Shown: positions 45,438 to 54,097 of the stretch, one piece after another
Numbering within the stretch: the first letter of the stretch is position 1
Layout: each line of letters starts with the position of its first letter
Program-made: the position numbers and the translations under genes
Notes under the pieces: generated by a model
What the model was told of the DNA's origin: nothing
Seen by the model: the letters and a program-made list of their open reading frames with translations, nothing else
The model's database searches: none
Origin: Hallella multisaccharivorax DSM 17128
GTDB taxonomy: Bacteria; Bacteroidota; Bacteroidia; Bacteroidales; Bacteroidaceae
Length of the DNA: 64,000 bases
Direction of reading: 5' to 3'
NCBI RefSeq assembly: GCF_000218235.1
Contig: NZ_GL945017.1
Coordinates: 2,866,422 to 2,930,421 of the forward strand

Positions 45438-45703
45438 TTATGGTGTCGGGATAGTCATATAGACGAATCTTCGGCACACTTTCTTGTACATAAGCAATAT
45501 GCGCTCATCATTGGCAAACTCAAACAGATAGTCAAGCATCGCCCTACCTCATTGGCTGTTGCGTGTTTCCTTGTGCAGAATTCCTCCACAACTGGAGCAT
45601 ATTCTATTGCAGCACGCTCACGAATCTGCATCAGTCCCTTTGCCAACTCTTTTATGCCAGCAAGAAACTCTTGATGATCCTTGTCTTTACTTATGTCGTT
45701 CAT
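45438..45703 (-). pseudogene. small protein gene with a probable one-base frameshift
   Basis: The frame from 45703 starts MNDISKDKDHQEFLAGIKELAKGL and is well-behaved to about residue 53 (ATANEVG). It then becomes cysteine-rich and unnatural (CLTICLSLPMM) to a stop at 45455. Moving one base at the GGG near 45549 gives AMLDYLFEFANDERILLMYKKVCRRFVYM, a natural-looking continuation ending at 45438. This suggests an extra G, either a real mutation or a read error. Family unknown. Confidence 0.6.
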
Positions 45704-45709
45704 AACTTT

Positions 45710-47002
45710 TTAATCTTTTAAGCATGCAAGCGGTATTACTTTAACTCCGTCTGGACGTGTGTAAGCCATACTACCTCCCGTCATAACAATCATCAAATCT
45801 GGTTCACGAAGCGGCATTTGCTTTTCTTTTTTATTGTGCTCTTGAACAAGTCGTTTTATTCCCAAAAGATGTTTCGCTCCTTCTTCTATTTCACGACTGC
45901 CAAGTTTGCACTCTATCAGAGCGTAGCGTCCATCGTCAAGATGAAGCACAAGGTCGGCTTCCAGTCCGTAACGGTCGCGGTAATATGACAGATGATTGCC
46001 AAATCCTGGAGTATAAGCTCGAAGGTCTCTTGCACACATCTGTTCAAAGATAAAGCCAAAGGTCTTGAGCTGCGTCATCAATGCTTCCGGAGAAAGTCCT
46101 AAAGCTGCAATTGCAATGGATGGGTCAACGAAAGCCCGTTTTATACCACTTCGAATTGCAGTCTTGCTTCGGACGGTAGGACACCAAGCTTCGATATTGT
46201 CAATAACGAACAATCTGTTGAGGGAGGTTACATAATCCTCAAACGCACTCATAGAAAGTGAAACATCCCCAGAGACAGTAACATCAGCTAACAGAGCCGT
46301 ATTCTTTGCCAATGTTGATATGTTACGAGCATACGAACGTAATATGGCACGAGTAGTCCGCTCATCCCTCTGTACGCCATCCACCCTAGAGATATCGCCC
46401 CGACAGATAGCATCTACATAGTTGCGTGCTATCAGCAACTTCGCCTTGTCGCTCTTCATGTTAAGAAATGCAGGCCATCCACCACGACAAGCGGCATAAA
46501 TCAAGTCTTCAATCTTCATGTTTGAAGTAATGCCGTCTATATCTAAGTCTTTATTATCGAACAATTCTTTAAGTGAAATCTTTCCGTTAGACTCTCCCGA
46601 TTCCCATAGACTCATTGGCAACATCTTCATTCGTGATATCCTACCCGTACCAGAATGATGAATCTTACTTCTGCCAACAACAGTAGATCCGGTAAGAATG
46701 AATTGTCCTGGAACCTGACGCTTGTCCACCATTGTGCGCACAGCATCCCAAAGTACAGGAGCGTCCTGCCATTCATCTATAAGGCGAGGTGTTTCACCCA
46801 ACAACAGCAAGGATGGTTTTGAAGCAGCGGTTGCAGCGTATTCTTCCTGCATCTCCGTATCCTGCATCTTTATGACGCTTTTACTCATTTGCTCTGCTGT
46901 TGTTGTCTTGCCGCACCACTTAGGTCCCTCTATAAGTACTGCCCCAAAAGCCTCAAGACGCTCTGCCAGTTGAATGTCCGCAATTCTATGTGAATAACTC
47001 AT
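45710..47002 (-). CDS. AAA-type ATPase with DUF4143
   Basis: 430 residues with a P-loop IEGPKWCGKTTTAEQM (about 25-40), Walker B-like PRLIDEWQDAPVLWDAV, sensor-like FILTGSTVV and a C-terminal DUF4143/nuclease-like region with GLEADLVLHLDDGRYALIECKLG, a PD-(D/E)XK-type pattern. It belongs to the same broad class as the ATPase at 36749 but is a different subfamily (GPKWCGKT against GLRHAGKS). It is first in the minus-strand run and has a strong promoter. Role in the island unknown. Confidence 0.88.
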   Translation of the reverse strand: MSYSHRIADIQLAERLEAFGAVLIEGPKWCGKTTTAEQMSKSVIKMQDTEMQEEYAATAASKPSLLLLGETPRLIDEWQDAPVLWDAVRTMVDKRQVPGQFILTGSTVVGRSKIHHSGTGRISRMKMLPMSLWESGESNGKISLKELFDNKDLDIDGITSNMKIEDLIYAACRGGWPAFLNMKSDKAKLLIARNYVDAICRGDISRVDGVQRDERTTRAILRSYARNISTLAKNTALLADVTVSGDVSLSMSAFEDYVTSLNRLFVIDNIEAWCPTVRSKTAIRSGIKRAFVDPSIAIAALGLSPEALMTQLKTFGFIFEQMCARDLRAYTPGFGNHLSYYRDRYGLEADLVLHLDDGRYALIECKLGSREIEEGAKHLLGIKRLVQEHNKKEKQMPLREPDLMIVMTGGSMAYTRPDGVKVIPLACLKD

Positions 47003-47029
47003 GTTATAGCCGTATTTTTATTATGTGTG

Positions 47030-47060
47030 CAAAGTTAGTGATATTCAGTTATATTTGCAA
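47030..47060 (-). promoter_or_regulatory. promoter of the ATPase and perhaps the whole restriction run
   Basis: Minus-strand TTG (47058-47060), 20 bases, TAACTTTG (47030-47037), then about 27 bases to the ATG at 47002. This is a full match to the Bacteroidetes promoter pattern. Confidence 0.75.
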
Positions 47061-47108
47061 GCAAAAACTAATATTTGTGTATATTTAGTTCTATGAATTG
47101 TGCTGTTT

Positions 47109-47196
47109 TGCAACTAACTTTTGTGGTAATCTGCAACTAACTTTTGTGGCATTTCATTTGTAGTTTTCGCTGTATTTTATTTGTAGTTTTTGCGGT
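47109..47196. repeat. short repeats of 23-bp period
   Basis: TGCAACTAACTTTTGTGG occurs at 47109-47126 and 47132-47149. Directly after come two similar 23-bp units (ATTTCATTTGTAGTTTTCGC and ATTTTATTTGTAGTTTTTGC) at 47151 and 47174. Four units of equal period in a non-coding stretch between divergent promoters. No spacers, so not a CRISPR array. Confidence 0.7.
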
Positions 47197-47203
47197 AATA
47201 CGT

Positions 47204-47421
47204 TTGGTATTTACAAGTAAAAAATACTACCTTTGCACTCGTTGAGTGCCTGTTTGCTTATCGTTGCTTATCCCCATAATTGCAGTACATTTGTAGCACG
47301 CTCACGCAAACGGCTTGTTTATAAGTGGTGTGCATTTCGAGGAGGTTAAGTAAGACAAGATAAATACTTGATAAGATTTAATAAGAAAAGAGGTGTAAAT
47401 CAATGATTTGCACCTCTTTTC
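47204..47421 (+). ncRNA. candidate small RNA: orphan promoter to terminator
   Basis: TTG at 47204, 21 bases, then TACCTTTG (47228-47235) form a full promoter facing right. No gene follows, but a clean terminator stands at 47387-47421. The predicted transcript is about 180 bases with no good reading frame. It may be a small RNA or the leftover promoter of a deleted gene. Confidence 0.4.
47387..47421 (+). terminator. strong terminator in non-coding region
   Basis: AAAAGAGGTGTAAATCA/TGATTTGCACCTCTTTT: a near-perfect stem with tiny loop, then CCGTTTT. It is similar in layout to the dnaK terminator at 34508. From 47422 to 47596 only weak coding-like scraps are seen. Confidence 0.85.
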
Positions 47422-47596
47422 CGTTTTAGAATGTGGCAGAGGATTCTCGGAATATCATCAACACTTTCAAGATGAAAGAGGACGTGGTCTCCCATCATCT
47501 CTGATTTGACGGCCTCAGATAAATGATAGAGCTGTTGCCCATAGACTCGTTGGAGATAAATATTGTTAAGTGTAGCATTCTTTGTGTATTAGAAAC

Positions 47597-47627
47597 TTGA
47601 CATAATGAAAAGTATTCATTACTTTTG
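47597..47627 (+). promoter_or_regulatory. promoter of the DUF2975-like/XRE pair
   Basis: TTG at 47597-47599, 20 bases, TACTTTTG at 47620-47627, about 45 bases before the ATG at 47672. Confidence 0.7.
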
Positions 47628-47671
47628 CAAACAAAAGCAGATATAATGTATCACTAAATAACACATCAATT

Positions 47672-48148
47672 ATGAAACAGCATTATTTACTTCCGAATAG
47701 GTGCGCAGCAATTGGTTGGTGCATCTTCATCCCAATGTTGATCTTGGGTATTTTGCAACTCTGTGGTACATCGTTCATTGACGATGACAGTGTCTCATTC
47801 CGTACGTTGAATATTGGTATAGAACTGTTTAGCGCTAACCATATCATAAGCTGGACAAGAACCGGTATGCTCAACGAAATCACCATTTGTCTGCTACTCG
47901 TCTCGTTGTACATGATTGCGTTTGCAAGCGAGAGACAGGAGGACGAGTACATTGAGCATTTGCGCCTGTCATCGCTTGTGTGGGCACTTCGTGTACAAAC
48001 TATTCTGGTGATCATCTCCACCTGGTTTGTCTTTGGAATAACCTATTTGGTGCTGATGGAGGTATTCATGATATCAACATTGATCATTTTTATCGTGAGG
48101 TTCAGGTATTTGCTTTATAGGTCAAGGAGGCATAACAATGAAGAATAG
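47672..48148 (+). CDS. small four-helix membrane protein (DUF2975-like)
   Basis: 158 residues with four predicted membrane helices (about 12-32, 68-84, 100-120, 122-142). This size and the directly following short XRE repressor are typical of DUF2975-type membrane proteins, which usually come as such pairs. The next gene starts 11 bases before this stop. Function unknown; perhaps it senses the membrane and works with the repressor. Confidence 0.7.
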   Translation: MKQHYLLPNRCAAIGWCIFIPMLILGILQLCGTSFIDDDSVSFRTLNIGIELFSANHIISWTRTGMLNEITICLLLVSLYMIAFASERQEDEYIEHLRLSSLVWALRVQTILVIISTWFVFGITYLVLMEVFMISTLIIFIVRFRYLLYRSRRHNNEE

Positions 48149-48338
48149 TGTAAGGGTGGAGAGAGCAATTGTCAGGATGACTCAGGCAGACCTTGCCGCG
48201 AGGATAGGGGTCTCCCGCCAGACCATCGTGGCAATAGAAAGTGACAAATACATTCCATCCACGGTATTGAGTCTTAAGATAGCACGGGTGTTTGGTAAAC
48301 CTGTGGAAGACATCTTTATGTTGGAAGAAACGGATTAA
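48138..48338 (+). CDS. short XRE-family (Cro/CI) transcription regulator
   Basis: A 66-residue single helix-turn-helix protein: RMTQADLAARIGVSRQTIVAIESDKYIPSTVLSLKIARVFGKPVEDIF is the standard HTH_3 fold with a short YozG-type end. It overlaps the membrane protein gene by 11 bases, so the two are coupled. It probably represses its own operon. Confidence 0.92.
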   Translation: MKNSVRVERAIVRMTQADLAARIGVSRQTIVAIESDKYIPSTVLSLKIARVFGKPVEDIFMLEETD

Positions 48339-48464
48339 GACAGGAATGCTGATCCGTGTGCTCTGCGTTTCCTTTGTCTCCTTCTTTACTGCTCTAAAAT
48401 GCACATTTACGAGGGACTGTTTTTCTGCTAAAAACATTTTCTTTCCATTGGTTGCAACATTCTT

Positions 48465-48558
48465 CAGTGCAGGGTAGGGCCCTGTGCCCTACCTCAGATA
48501 ATGATTTCATCGGTTGAGACATTGTTTGAGGTAGGGCACAGGGCCCTACCCTGCACTG
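48465..48558. repeat. palindromic element with perfect 32-bp inverted arms
   Basis: Arms 48465-48496 (CAGTGCAGGGTAGGGCCCTG...) and 48527-48558 are exact reverse complements around a 30-base centre. One arm is shared with 22880-22908. No transposase is present. It looks like a REP/MITE-type dispersed repeat able to form a long hairpin. The rest of 48339-48464 and 48701-48881 shows no gene. Confidence 0.85.
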
Positions 48559-48559
48559 A

Positions 48560-48700
48560 TACCCGAGCCATCAATGGGGTGCCGTCCTGTCTTTCAGATA
48601 CAGTCAGTCGGCTCTTCTCCTCATTTCCGGCACCTGTCCCCTTATACTTGCTACGCTTGGCATTGAAGTTATAGGTGACTTGCAGAGAGATGCTGCGTGT
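48560..48700 (-). pseudogene. C-terminal remnant of an outer-membrane beta-barrel protein
   Basis: The minus strand reads SISLQVTYNFNAKRSKYKGTGAGNEEKSRL, a typical C-terminal strand and tail of a Bacteroidetes OMP_b-brl_3 / TonB-receptor-type protein. It then runs on to the palindromic repeat. Upstream the frame has stops and no start, so only a scrap of the gene remains. Confidence 0.5.
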
Positions 48701-48881
48701 ATAGTTTTATAGCAGTCCTTGATGGTTTCTGAATTTATTCCATTCAAGATCCAGCGCTCCTTGCCGGTCTTGAAATGAGTTCCCCATTTCACTACGTGAG
48801 ACAATATGATTATAATTGCCTTTTCTTTAGAGCTAAGGTTGAAACAATAAAATAGGGGGGGCGGAAAGCTTTAGTCAATAT

Positions 48882-51140
48882 CTATTTCATGCTGTTTAGC
48901 ATGAAGTAGACCTCTTCTTTGGAGATGCTTTTAGGACACTTGGCGAGGATTTCATCAACGGCAGCATACTCCTCAAACTGTGAGAAAGCATGACGGATGG
49001 CGCGTACGTGTTCGGCTGGAATAATCTTGTCAGCACTTAACTTGCCCGTCTTGACACCTTGGGCGAGATGCCCCATGATTGTACTGGCTGCAAGTCCGCG
49101 CTCCTTAGCTATCTGATCTGGTTGCAATCCACTGTTGAACATGGTTATAGATACATTGGCCGACTCTCCTTTCTTCGTCGTGTGCTTCTGCGAATCTTTA
49201 TTTTTTTGCGTCTTCTGCGTCTTTCGTAGACGATTTTCCTGTATTCTTTCAGGATCGGGCTCTTCGGCATATGGGTTCTCAACAGTGCTCTTGAACTTAT
49301 AGCGTGGTCGTTTGTTGGCGGGGTCAATGGTATCCATAGCATCCAGTAAGGCTTCCTGTTTCTTGTGAAGATACGCGGCCACACTGAACGGGCTTTCTGC
49401 CATTACATCCAGCATTTTCTCTTTGGAGAGATATTGCAGCCAGAACTCTTTATAGCGTTCTTCAAGCTGTTCCATTCCTTGCTTGTTCTTTCCTTTTACC
49501 ATCTTTGTCTTTTCGAGCAAGTCGGGAATTTGCTCCTTCAGTGCTGCCGCGAAATAGTCAGCTGAACTTTGTACGCGTCTTAGAAAAGTCTCTGTATGGA
49601 GGTTTTCAGTCATGGTTTTCCGGATGACACTGAGCCATTTGTAGGCCACGTCAATGACTTTCTTCTTGACAGTCTCCATCACTGTGCGATGATAGTCGCA
49701 TAGTCGTGGGAAGGTCCTGAAATATTCTATCATGGTGCGGTTAAGCATCTGCTCGGCACTAAAGAGGAGATTGAAATTGAACATATCGAGGAGTTGCTCT
49801 TTGAAATAGTCCTCCTTGAGTGAAGGTAGTCGGCTGATGCTTTCCTCTGTCATTTGCTGTTGGTGTGAGATGTAGTTGGCCACGCGTGGATCGTTGAAGA
49901 TGCTGCTGGCACCGATGCGTGAGGCGAGTACCATGCCTTCAAGGCTTTTGCAGCGGCTCAACGCCACATAGACTTGTCCAGAGGCAAACGAAAAGCCGGC
50001 ATCGATGATGGCATGCTCGAACGTCAAACCCTGGCTCTTGTGAATGGTGATGGCCCATGCCAATCGCAGAGGATACTGCTTGAAGGTACCTGCTACTTGT
50101 GGCTCTATGGTCTTCTTCTCTGGATTGATGGCGTATTTGGTATTTTCCCATTCATCTTGCTCCACATTGATGGTTTCACTGTCGCCTGGACACTTCACGG
50201 AGATGGACTTCGCATCAATGGCTACAATATGGCCTATCTTGCCATTAAAATATTGATGTTTGACGGAAGGATCGTTTTTGATAAACATCACCTGCGCTCC
50301 CAACTTCAGCAGTAGGATTTCTTCAGCCGGATAGCTGGCGGCTGGAAACTCTCCCTTCACTTCGGCATGGAAGCTGTAGCGCTGCCCGGGGAGTTTCAAG
50401 AGTTCGCTCTCATTGTAGCTGTCAGCCATACGATTGTGCGTGGTGAGGCGGATATACCCGTCTTCCCGTTTGGGAATGAAGGTGGGATTGCAGCGTGAGT
50501 TGAGCTTATTTAAATCTTCCGATGTCGGCTTGCCATCGCGTACGTGGTTTAGGATATTGATAAATGTGGGGTCATGCTGCCGGTAGACGTGTGTGAGCTG
50601 GATAGTGACATAATTGATCTGCCTCAGTGCCTTGCTTCCGAAGAAATAGGGTGTGTCGTAATATTGGCTGAGGATGTGTTCCTCCTGTGGCGGCACCACG
50701 GGCGTGAGCTGTTGCAAATCACCTATCATCAAGAGCTGCACGCCACCAAAAGGCTGTGAAGCGTCACGGAAACGGCGCAGCACCGTATCGACAGCATCCA
50801 GCAGGTCGGCGCGTACCATACTGATCTCGTCAATCACTACCATGTCCAGTGAGGCGATGATACGGCGCTTTGCCTTGGAGAAGTCATAGCGGTCACGAAT
50901 GGTTGCACCAGGAATATACGGAGTGAAGGGCAACTGGAAAAAAGAGTGGATGGTTACACCACCGGCGTTGATGGCCGCCACACCTGTTGGTGCCACGACA
51001 ATCATGCGCTTCGAAGATTTTTCTTTGATAGTCTTCAGAAAGGTGGTCTTCCCTGTACCAGCCTTTCCAGTAAGGAAGATGCTGGTGCCGGTATGCTCTA
51101 TAAACTCCCATGCTTCCCGTAGTTCTCTATTCGTCTCCAT
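48882..51140 (-). CDS. Pif1/RecD-like DNA helicase with C-terminal helix-turn-helix
   Basis: 752 residues. Walker A FLTGKAGTGKTTFLK (about 21-35), motif Ia VVAPTGVAAINAGGVTIHSFF, Walker B VVIDEISMVRADLLD and motif III GDLQQLTPVV mark it as a Pif1-like superfamily 1B helicase. The UvrD_C-like end has ITIHKSQGLTF and VYVALSRCKSL. The C-terminal part (about 660-752) is a HTH_40-type domain as in some RecQ helicases (LQPDQIAKERGLAASTIMGHL), preceded by a charged linker. It unwinds DNA 5'-3' in replication or repair. Complete. Confidence 0.9.
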   Translation of the reverse strand: METNRELREAWEFIEHTGTSIFLTGKAGTGKTTFLKTIKEKSSKRMIVVAPTGVAAINAGGVTIHSFFQLPFTPYIPGATIRDRYDFSKAKRRIIASLDMVVIDEISMVRADLLDAVDTVLRRFRDASQPFGGVQLLMIGDLQQLTPVVPPQEEHILSQYYDTPYFFGSKALRQINYVTIQLTHVYRQHDPTFINILNHVRDGKPTSEDLNKLNSRCNPTFIPKREDGYIRLTTHNRMADSYNESELLKLPGQRYSFHAEVKGEFPAASYPAEEILLLKLGAQVMFIKNDPSVKHQYFNGKIGHIVAIDAKSISVKCPGDSETINVEQDEWENTKYAINPEKKTIEPQVAGTFKQYPLRLAWAITIHKSQGLTFEHAIIDAGFSFASGQVYVALSRCKSLEGMVLASRIGASSIFNDPRVANYISHQQQMTEESISRLPSLKEDYFKEQLLDMFNFNLLFSAEQMLNRTMIEYFRTFPRLCDYHRTVMETVKKKVIDVAYKWLSVIRKTMTENLHTETFLRRVQSSADYFAAALKEQIPDLLEKTKMVKGKNKQGMEQLEERYKEFWLQYLSKEKMLDVMAESPFSVAAYLHKKQEALLDAMDTIDPANKRPRYKFKSTVENPYAEEPDPERIQENRLRKTQKTQKNKDSQKHTTKKGESANVSITMFNSGLQPDQIAKERGLAASTIMGHLAQGVKTGKLSADKIIPAEHVRAIRHAFSQFEEYAAVDEILAKCPKSISKEEVYFMLNSMK

Positions 51141-51159
51141 GTATGCCCGTATTTTCCTA

Positions 51160-51167
51160 CAAAATTA
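51160..51167 (-). promoter_or_regulatory. -7 box of the Pif1-like helicase promoter
   Basis: TAATTTTG on the minus strand, 20 bases before the ATG at 51140. No clear TTG box at the standard distance. Confidence 0.5.
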
Positions 51168-51254
51168 AGGAAAACTTTGCATACATCATACTTATGGGAG
51201 TGTTTATTTTATGATGCGCTTTCTACTCTGTCAGATAAATGAATTGTAACTAAC

Positions 51255-51291
51255 AAAAAACCACACTGGCAGAAAGCCAGTGTGATTTTTA
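51255..51291 (-). terminator. terminator of the etf/acyl-CoA dehydrogenase operon
   Basis: CACACTGGC/GCCAGTGTG nine-bp perfect stem (51262-51284), followed on the minus strand by a T run, about 40 bases after the acyl-CoA dehydrogenase stop. Confidence 0.85.
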
Positions 51292-51323
51292 TAGTAAGTC
51301 TATGATAACGTGTTTCGACTTGC

Positions 51324-53018
51324 TTACTCTGCGACGAAGTTCTTCAAGTCATCTGCCTTGAAATTCATAATGTATGCGTGCGAGCCAATGCACTCTTCCT
51401 CAGCCATGCGGACAAAGACGTTGGCACTCTTCTCGAACTCCCCGGCGTCCTTTGTGGCGTCACGGAGGAGCAGAAGCGAGAGAATGATGTCGCCTGTCAT
51501 ATTGTAGAGACGGCGTGCCAGGAAGTCATGCTCCTCCTGATTCTCGTCAGCTTTGACTTTCTCCACAGCTTCAGTGTAGAGATCCACACACTTGACAATT
51601 CGGCCACGAAGCGGTTCGACAGCTTCGGAAACCTCATCGGTCAGCATCTCTTTCATGATATTCAGGTATGTACCGTTCGTGATGTAACGGACGGCTGCCA
51701 CTACCTGCAGCTGTGTCGTACCCTCATAGATGGAGAAGATACGGGCGTCGCGGAGCAGGCGCTGCGCCTTGTATTCCATGATGAATCCGGAACCGCCGTG
51801 CACGCTCACGCAGTCGTAGGCAGCCTGGTTGGCGTACTCTGAAGTCATGCCCTTGCCCAGAGGAGTGAAAGCGTCGGCCAGACGGCTGTACTGTTTCATT
51901 TCCTTGCGCTCATCGGCAGTGAGCTTACGTTCGCGCGAGATATCTCCGAGCGTCTTGTAGATATCGACATAGCGCGATGTCTGGTAGAGGATGGCGCGGC
52001 TGGCATCAAGCTTGGCCTTTGTGCGTGAGAGCATGTCGTAGACAGCGGGGAAGTTGACGATAGCTTCTCCAAACTGTTTGCGCTCGCGGGCATAAGCCAA
52101 GGCCTGGTCGTATGCCTCTTGCTGGAGGCCTACGCTCTGGGCAGCGATGCCGAGACGGGCACCGTTCATCAGGCTCATCACATACTTGATGAGGCCGAGA
52201 CGCCGCTCACCACAGAGCTCTGCCTTAGCGTTTTTATAGACAAGCTCGCACGTAGGGGAGCCATGGATGCCAAGCTTGTTCTCGATGTGGCGCACGTCCA
52301 CGCCGCCGTCGCGTTTGTCGTAGATGAACATTGAGAGGCCACGCCCGTCGCGCGTTCCTTCTTCAGAGCGTGCAAGAACGAGGTGTATGTCTGAATCGCC
52401 ATTGGTAATGAAACGCTTCACTCCATTCAGTCTCCAGGTGCCGTCGGCATCCTGTGTCGCCTTAAGCATAACATGCTGAAGGTCAGAACCTGCATCGGGC
52501 TCAGTGAGATCCATCGACATGGTCTCTCCGGCACAGATGCGGGGAATGTATTTTGCCTGCTGCTCAGGTGTACCGAACTCATAGAGCGTGTCGATGCAGC
52601 TTTGCAGTGACCAGATATTCTGGAAACCGCTATCAGCTGCCGACACCAGTTCTGACAGCATGGAGAAGACAGTCATAGGGAGATTCAGTCCGCCAAATTG
52701 GCGCGGCATAGTGACCCCCCATAAGCCGGCTTTACGGGTAGCGTCCAGGTTCTCATAGGTCTTGGAGGCATAGACCATGCGGTTGTTCTCGAGATGCGGG
52801 CCTTCGAGGTCCACACTCTCTGAGTTGGGCTCGATGATATTCTGTGCCACTTCGTCGGTGATATCAACGACGCGCTTGTAGTTCTCAATGGCATCCTCAT
52901 AGGAAACGGGAGCATAGTCAAACTGATCCTTGTCGGTGAAATCGCGTTCCTTGAGCTCGACAATGCGCTTCATCAGAGGCGAGTCGAGATAATATTGTAA
53001 TTTCTTTGCTTCAATCAT
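51324..53018 (-). CDS. acyl-CoA dehydrogenase
   Basis: 564 residues, longer than classic short-chain enzymes (about 380), with a C-terminal extension of about 150 residues as in the Bacteroidetes AcdA-like group. FAD-domain signatures are MDLTEPDAGSDLQ (about 180), KRFITNGDSDIHLVLAR and YEGTTQLQ with the likely base Glu near 440. It oxidises acyl-CoA to enoyl-CoA and passes electrons to EtfAB, encoded just upstream in the same operon. Substrate chain length unknown. Confidence 0.93.
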   Translation of the reverse strand: MIEAKKLQYYLDSPLMKRIVELKERDFTDKDQFDYAPVSYEDAIENYKRVVDITDEVAQNIIEPNSESVDLEGPHLENNRMVYASKTYENLDATRKAGLWGVTMPRQFGGLNLPMTVFSMLSELVSAADSGFQNIWSLQSCIDTLYEFGTPEQQAKYIPRICAGETMSMDLTEPDAGSDLQHVMLKATQDADGTWRLNGVKRFITNGDSDIHLVLARSEEGTRDGRGLSMFIYDKRDGGVDVRHIENKLGIHGSPTCELVYKNAKAELCGERRLGLIKYVMSLMNGARLGIAAQSVGLQQEAYDQALAYARERKQFGEAIVNFPAVYDMLSRTKAKLDASRAILYQTSRYVDIYKTLGDISRERKLTADERKEMKQYSRLADAFTPLGKGMTSEYANQAAYDCVSVHGGSGFIMEYKAQRLLRDARIFSIYEGTTQLQVVAAVRYITNGTYLNIMKEMLTDEVSEAVEPLRGRIVKCVDLYTEAVEKVKADENQEEHDFLARRLYNMTGDIILSLLLLRDATKDAGEFEKSANVFVRMAEEECIGSHAYIMNFKADDLKNFVAE

Positions 53019-53044
53019 AATAAAAGAAGTTCTGAACTTCTATT

Positions 53045-54067
53045 TTACTTAGAATTCTGTTTGTAATACTTGATGAGTTTCGGTACGACCTCTTCTACGG
53101 TGCCAGTAATGACATAGTCGGCGATCTGGTTGATGGGAGCATCCGGATCACTGTTGACAGAGATGATGATACCTGCATCCTGCATGCCGGCGATGTGCTG
53201 GATCTGTCCGCTGATACCACAGGCTATATAGACTTTCGGATGAACAGTGACACCTGTTTGTCCAACTTGGCGGTCGTGGTCAACCCATCCTGCATCCACT
53301 GCAGCACGGCTTGCGCCAACCTCACCGTGAAGTTCTTTGGCGAGCTGGAAAAGCATGCCAAAGCCCTCTTTAGATCCCATGCCATAGCCACCTGCCACAA
53401 CAATGGGGGCGCTCTTAAGGTTGTTCTTGGCTGCCTCCACGTGACGGTCAATAACCTGAACGGCGTAAGACAGAGGATTAATATACTTCTTAGGATTCGG
53501 GTAGACGACCTCTCCTTTGGCTTTGCCTTCATAAAGCGCTTTCTGCATGACGCCGGAGCGCACGGTAGCCATCTGCGGACGATGGTCGGGGTTGACGATC
53601 GTTGCCACAATGTTGCCGCCGAAGGCAGGACGGATCTGATAGAGCAGGTTCTCGTAGTGCTTGCCGGTCTTCTTGTCGTCGTAGTCGCCGATCTCGAGCT
53701 GTGTGCAGTCGGCAGTGAGCCCTGAGGTCAGTGAGGACGACACACGGGGGCCGAGGTCGCGTCCGATGACTGTGGCGCCCATGAGAGCGATCTGCGGCTT
53801 CTCTTCCTTGAAGAGATTGACAATAAGATCTGTATGGGGTGCAGACGTGTAAGGGGAAAGGCCCTCACCGTCGAAAACAAAGAGTTTATCGACACCATAA
53901 GGCAGGATCTGGTCTTCCACCTTGCCTTTAATACCGGTGCCTGCCACAACGGCCTCAAGTTCCACACCGAGGGTATCGGCGAGCTTACGGCCCTTGGTGA
54001 GCAGTTCCTGTGACACTTCCTGAACGGTGGTGCCCTCTATTTCGCAATATACAAATACGTTGTTCAT
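53045..54067 (-). CDS. etfA: electron transfer flavoprotein alpha subunit
   Basis: 340 residues with the FAD-binding C-terminal domain: PIVVAGGYGMGSKEGFGML, DHDRQVGQTGVTVHPKVYIACGISGQIQH and ISVNSDPDAPINQIADYVITG. It forms a heterodimer with EtfB. The gene lies 30 bases after etfB and 26 bases before the dehydrogenase gene. Confidence 0.96.
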   Translation of the reverse strand: MNNVFVYCEIEGTTVQEVSQELLTKGRKLADTLGVELEAVVAGTGIKGKVEDQILPYGVDKLFVFDGEGLSPYTSAPHTDLIVNLFKEEKPQIALMGATVIGRDLGPRVSSSLTSGLTADCTQLEIGDYDDKKTGKHYENLLYQIRPAFGGNIVATIVNPDHRPQMATVRSGVMQKALYEGKAKGEVVYPNPKKYINPLSYAVQVIDRHVEAAKNNLKSAPIVVAGGYGMGSKEGFGMLFQLAKELHGEVGASRAAVDAGWVDHDRQVGQTGVTVHPKVYIACGISGQIQHIAGMQDAGIIISVNSDPDAPINQIADYVITGTVEEVVPKLIKYYKQNSK

Positions 54068-54097
54068 TTTTATATAAAGAACTTCTGAACTTCTAAA

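Noticed and set aside
47109..47196. possible CRISPR array
   Set aside because: The 23-bp units are contiguous without unique spacers and there are no cas genes nearby.
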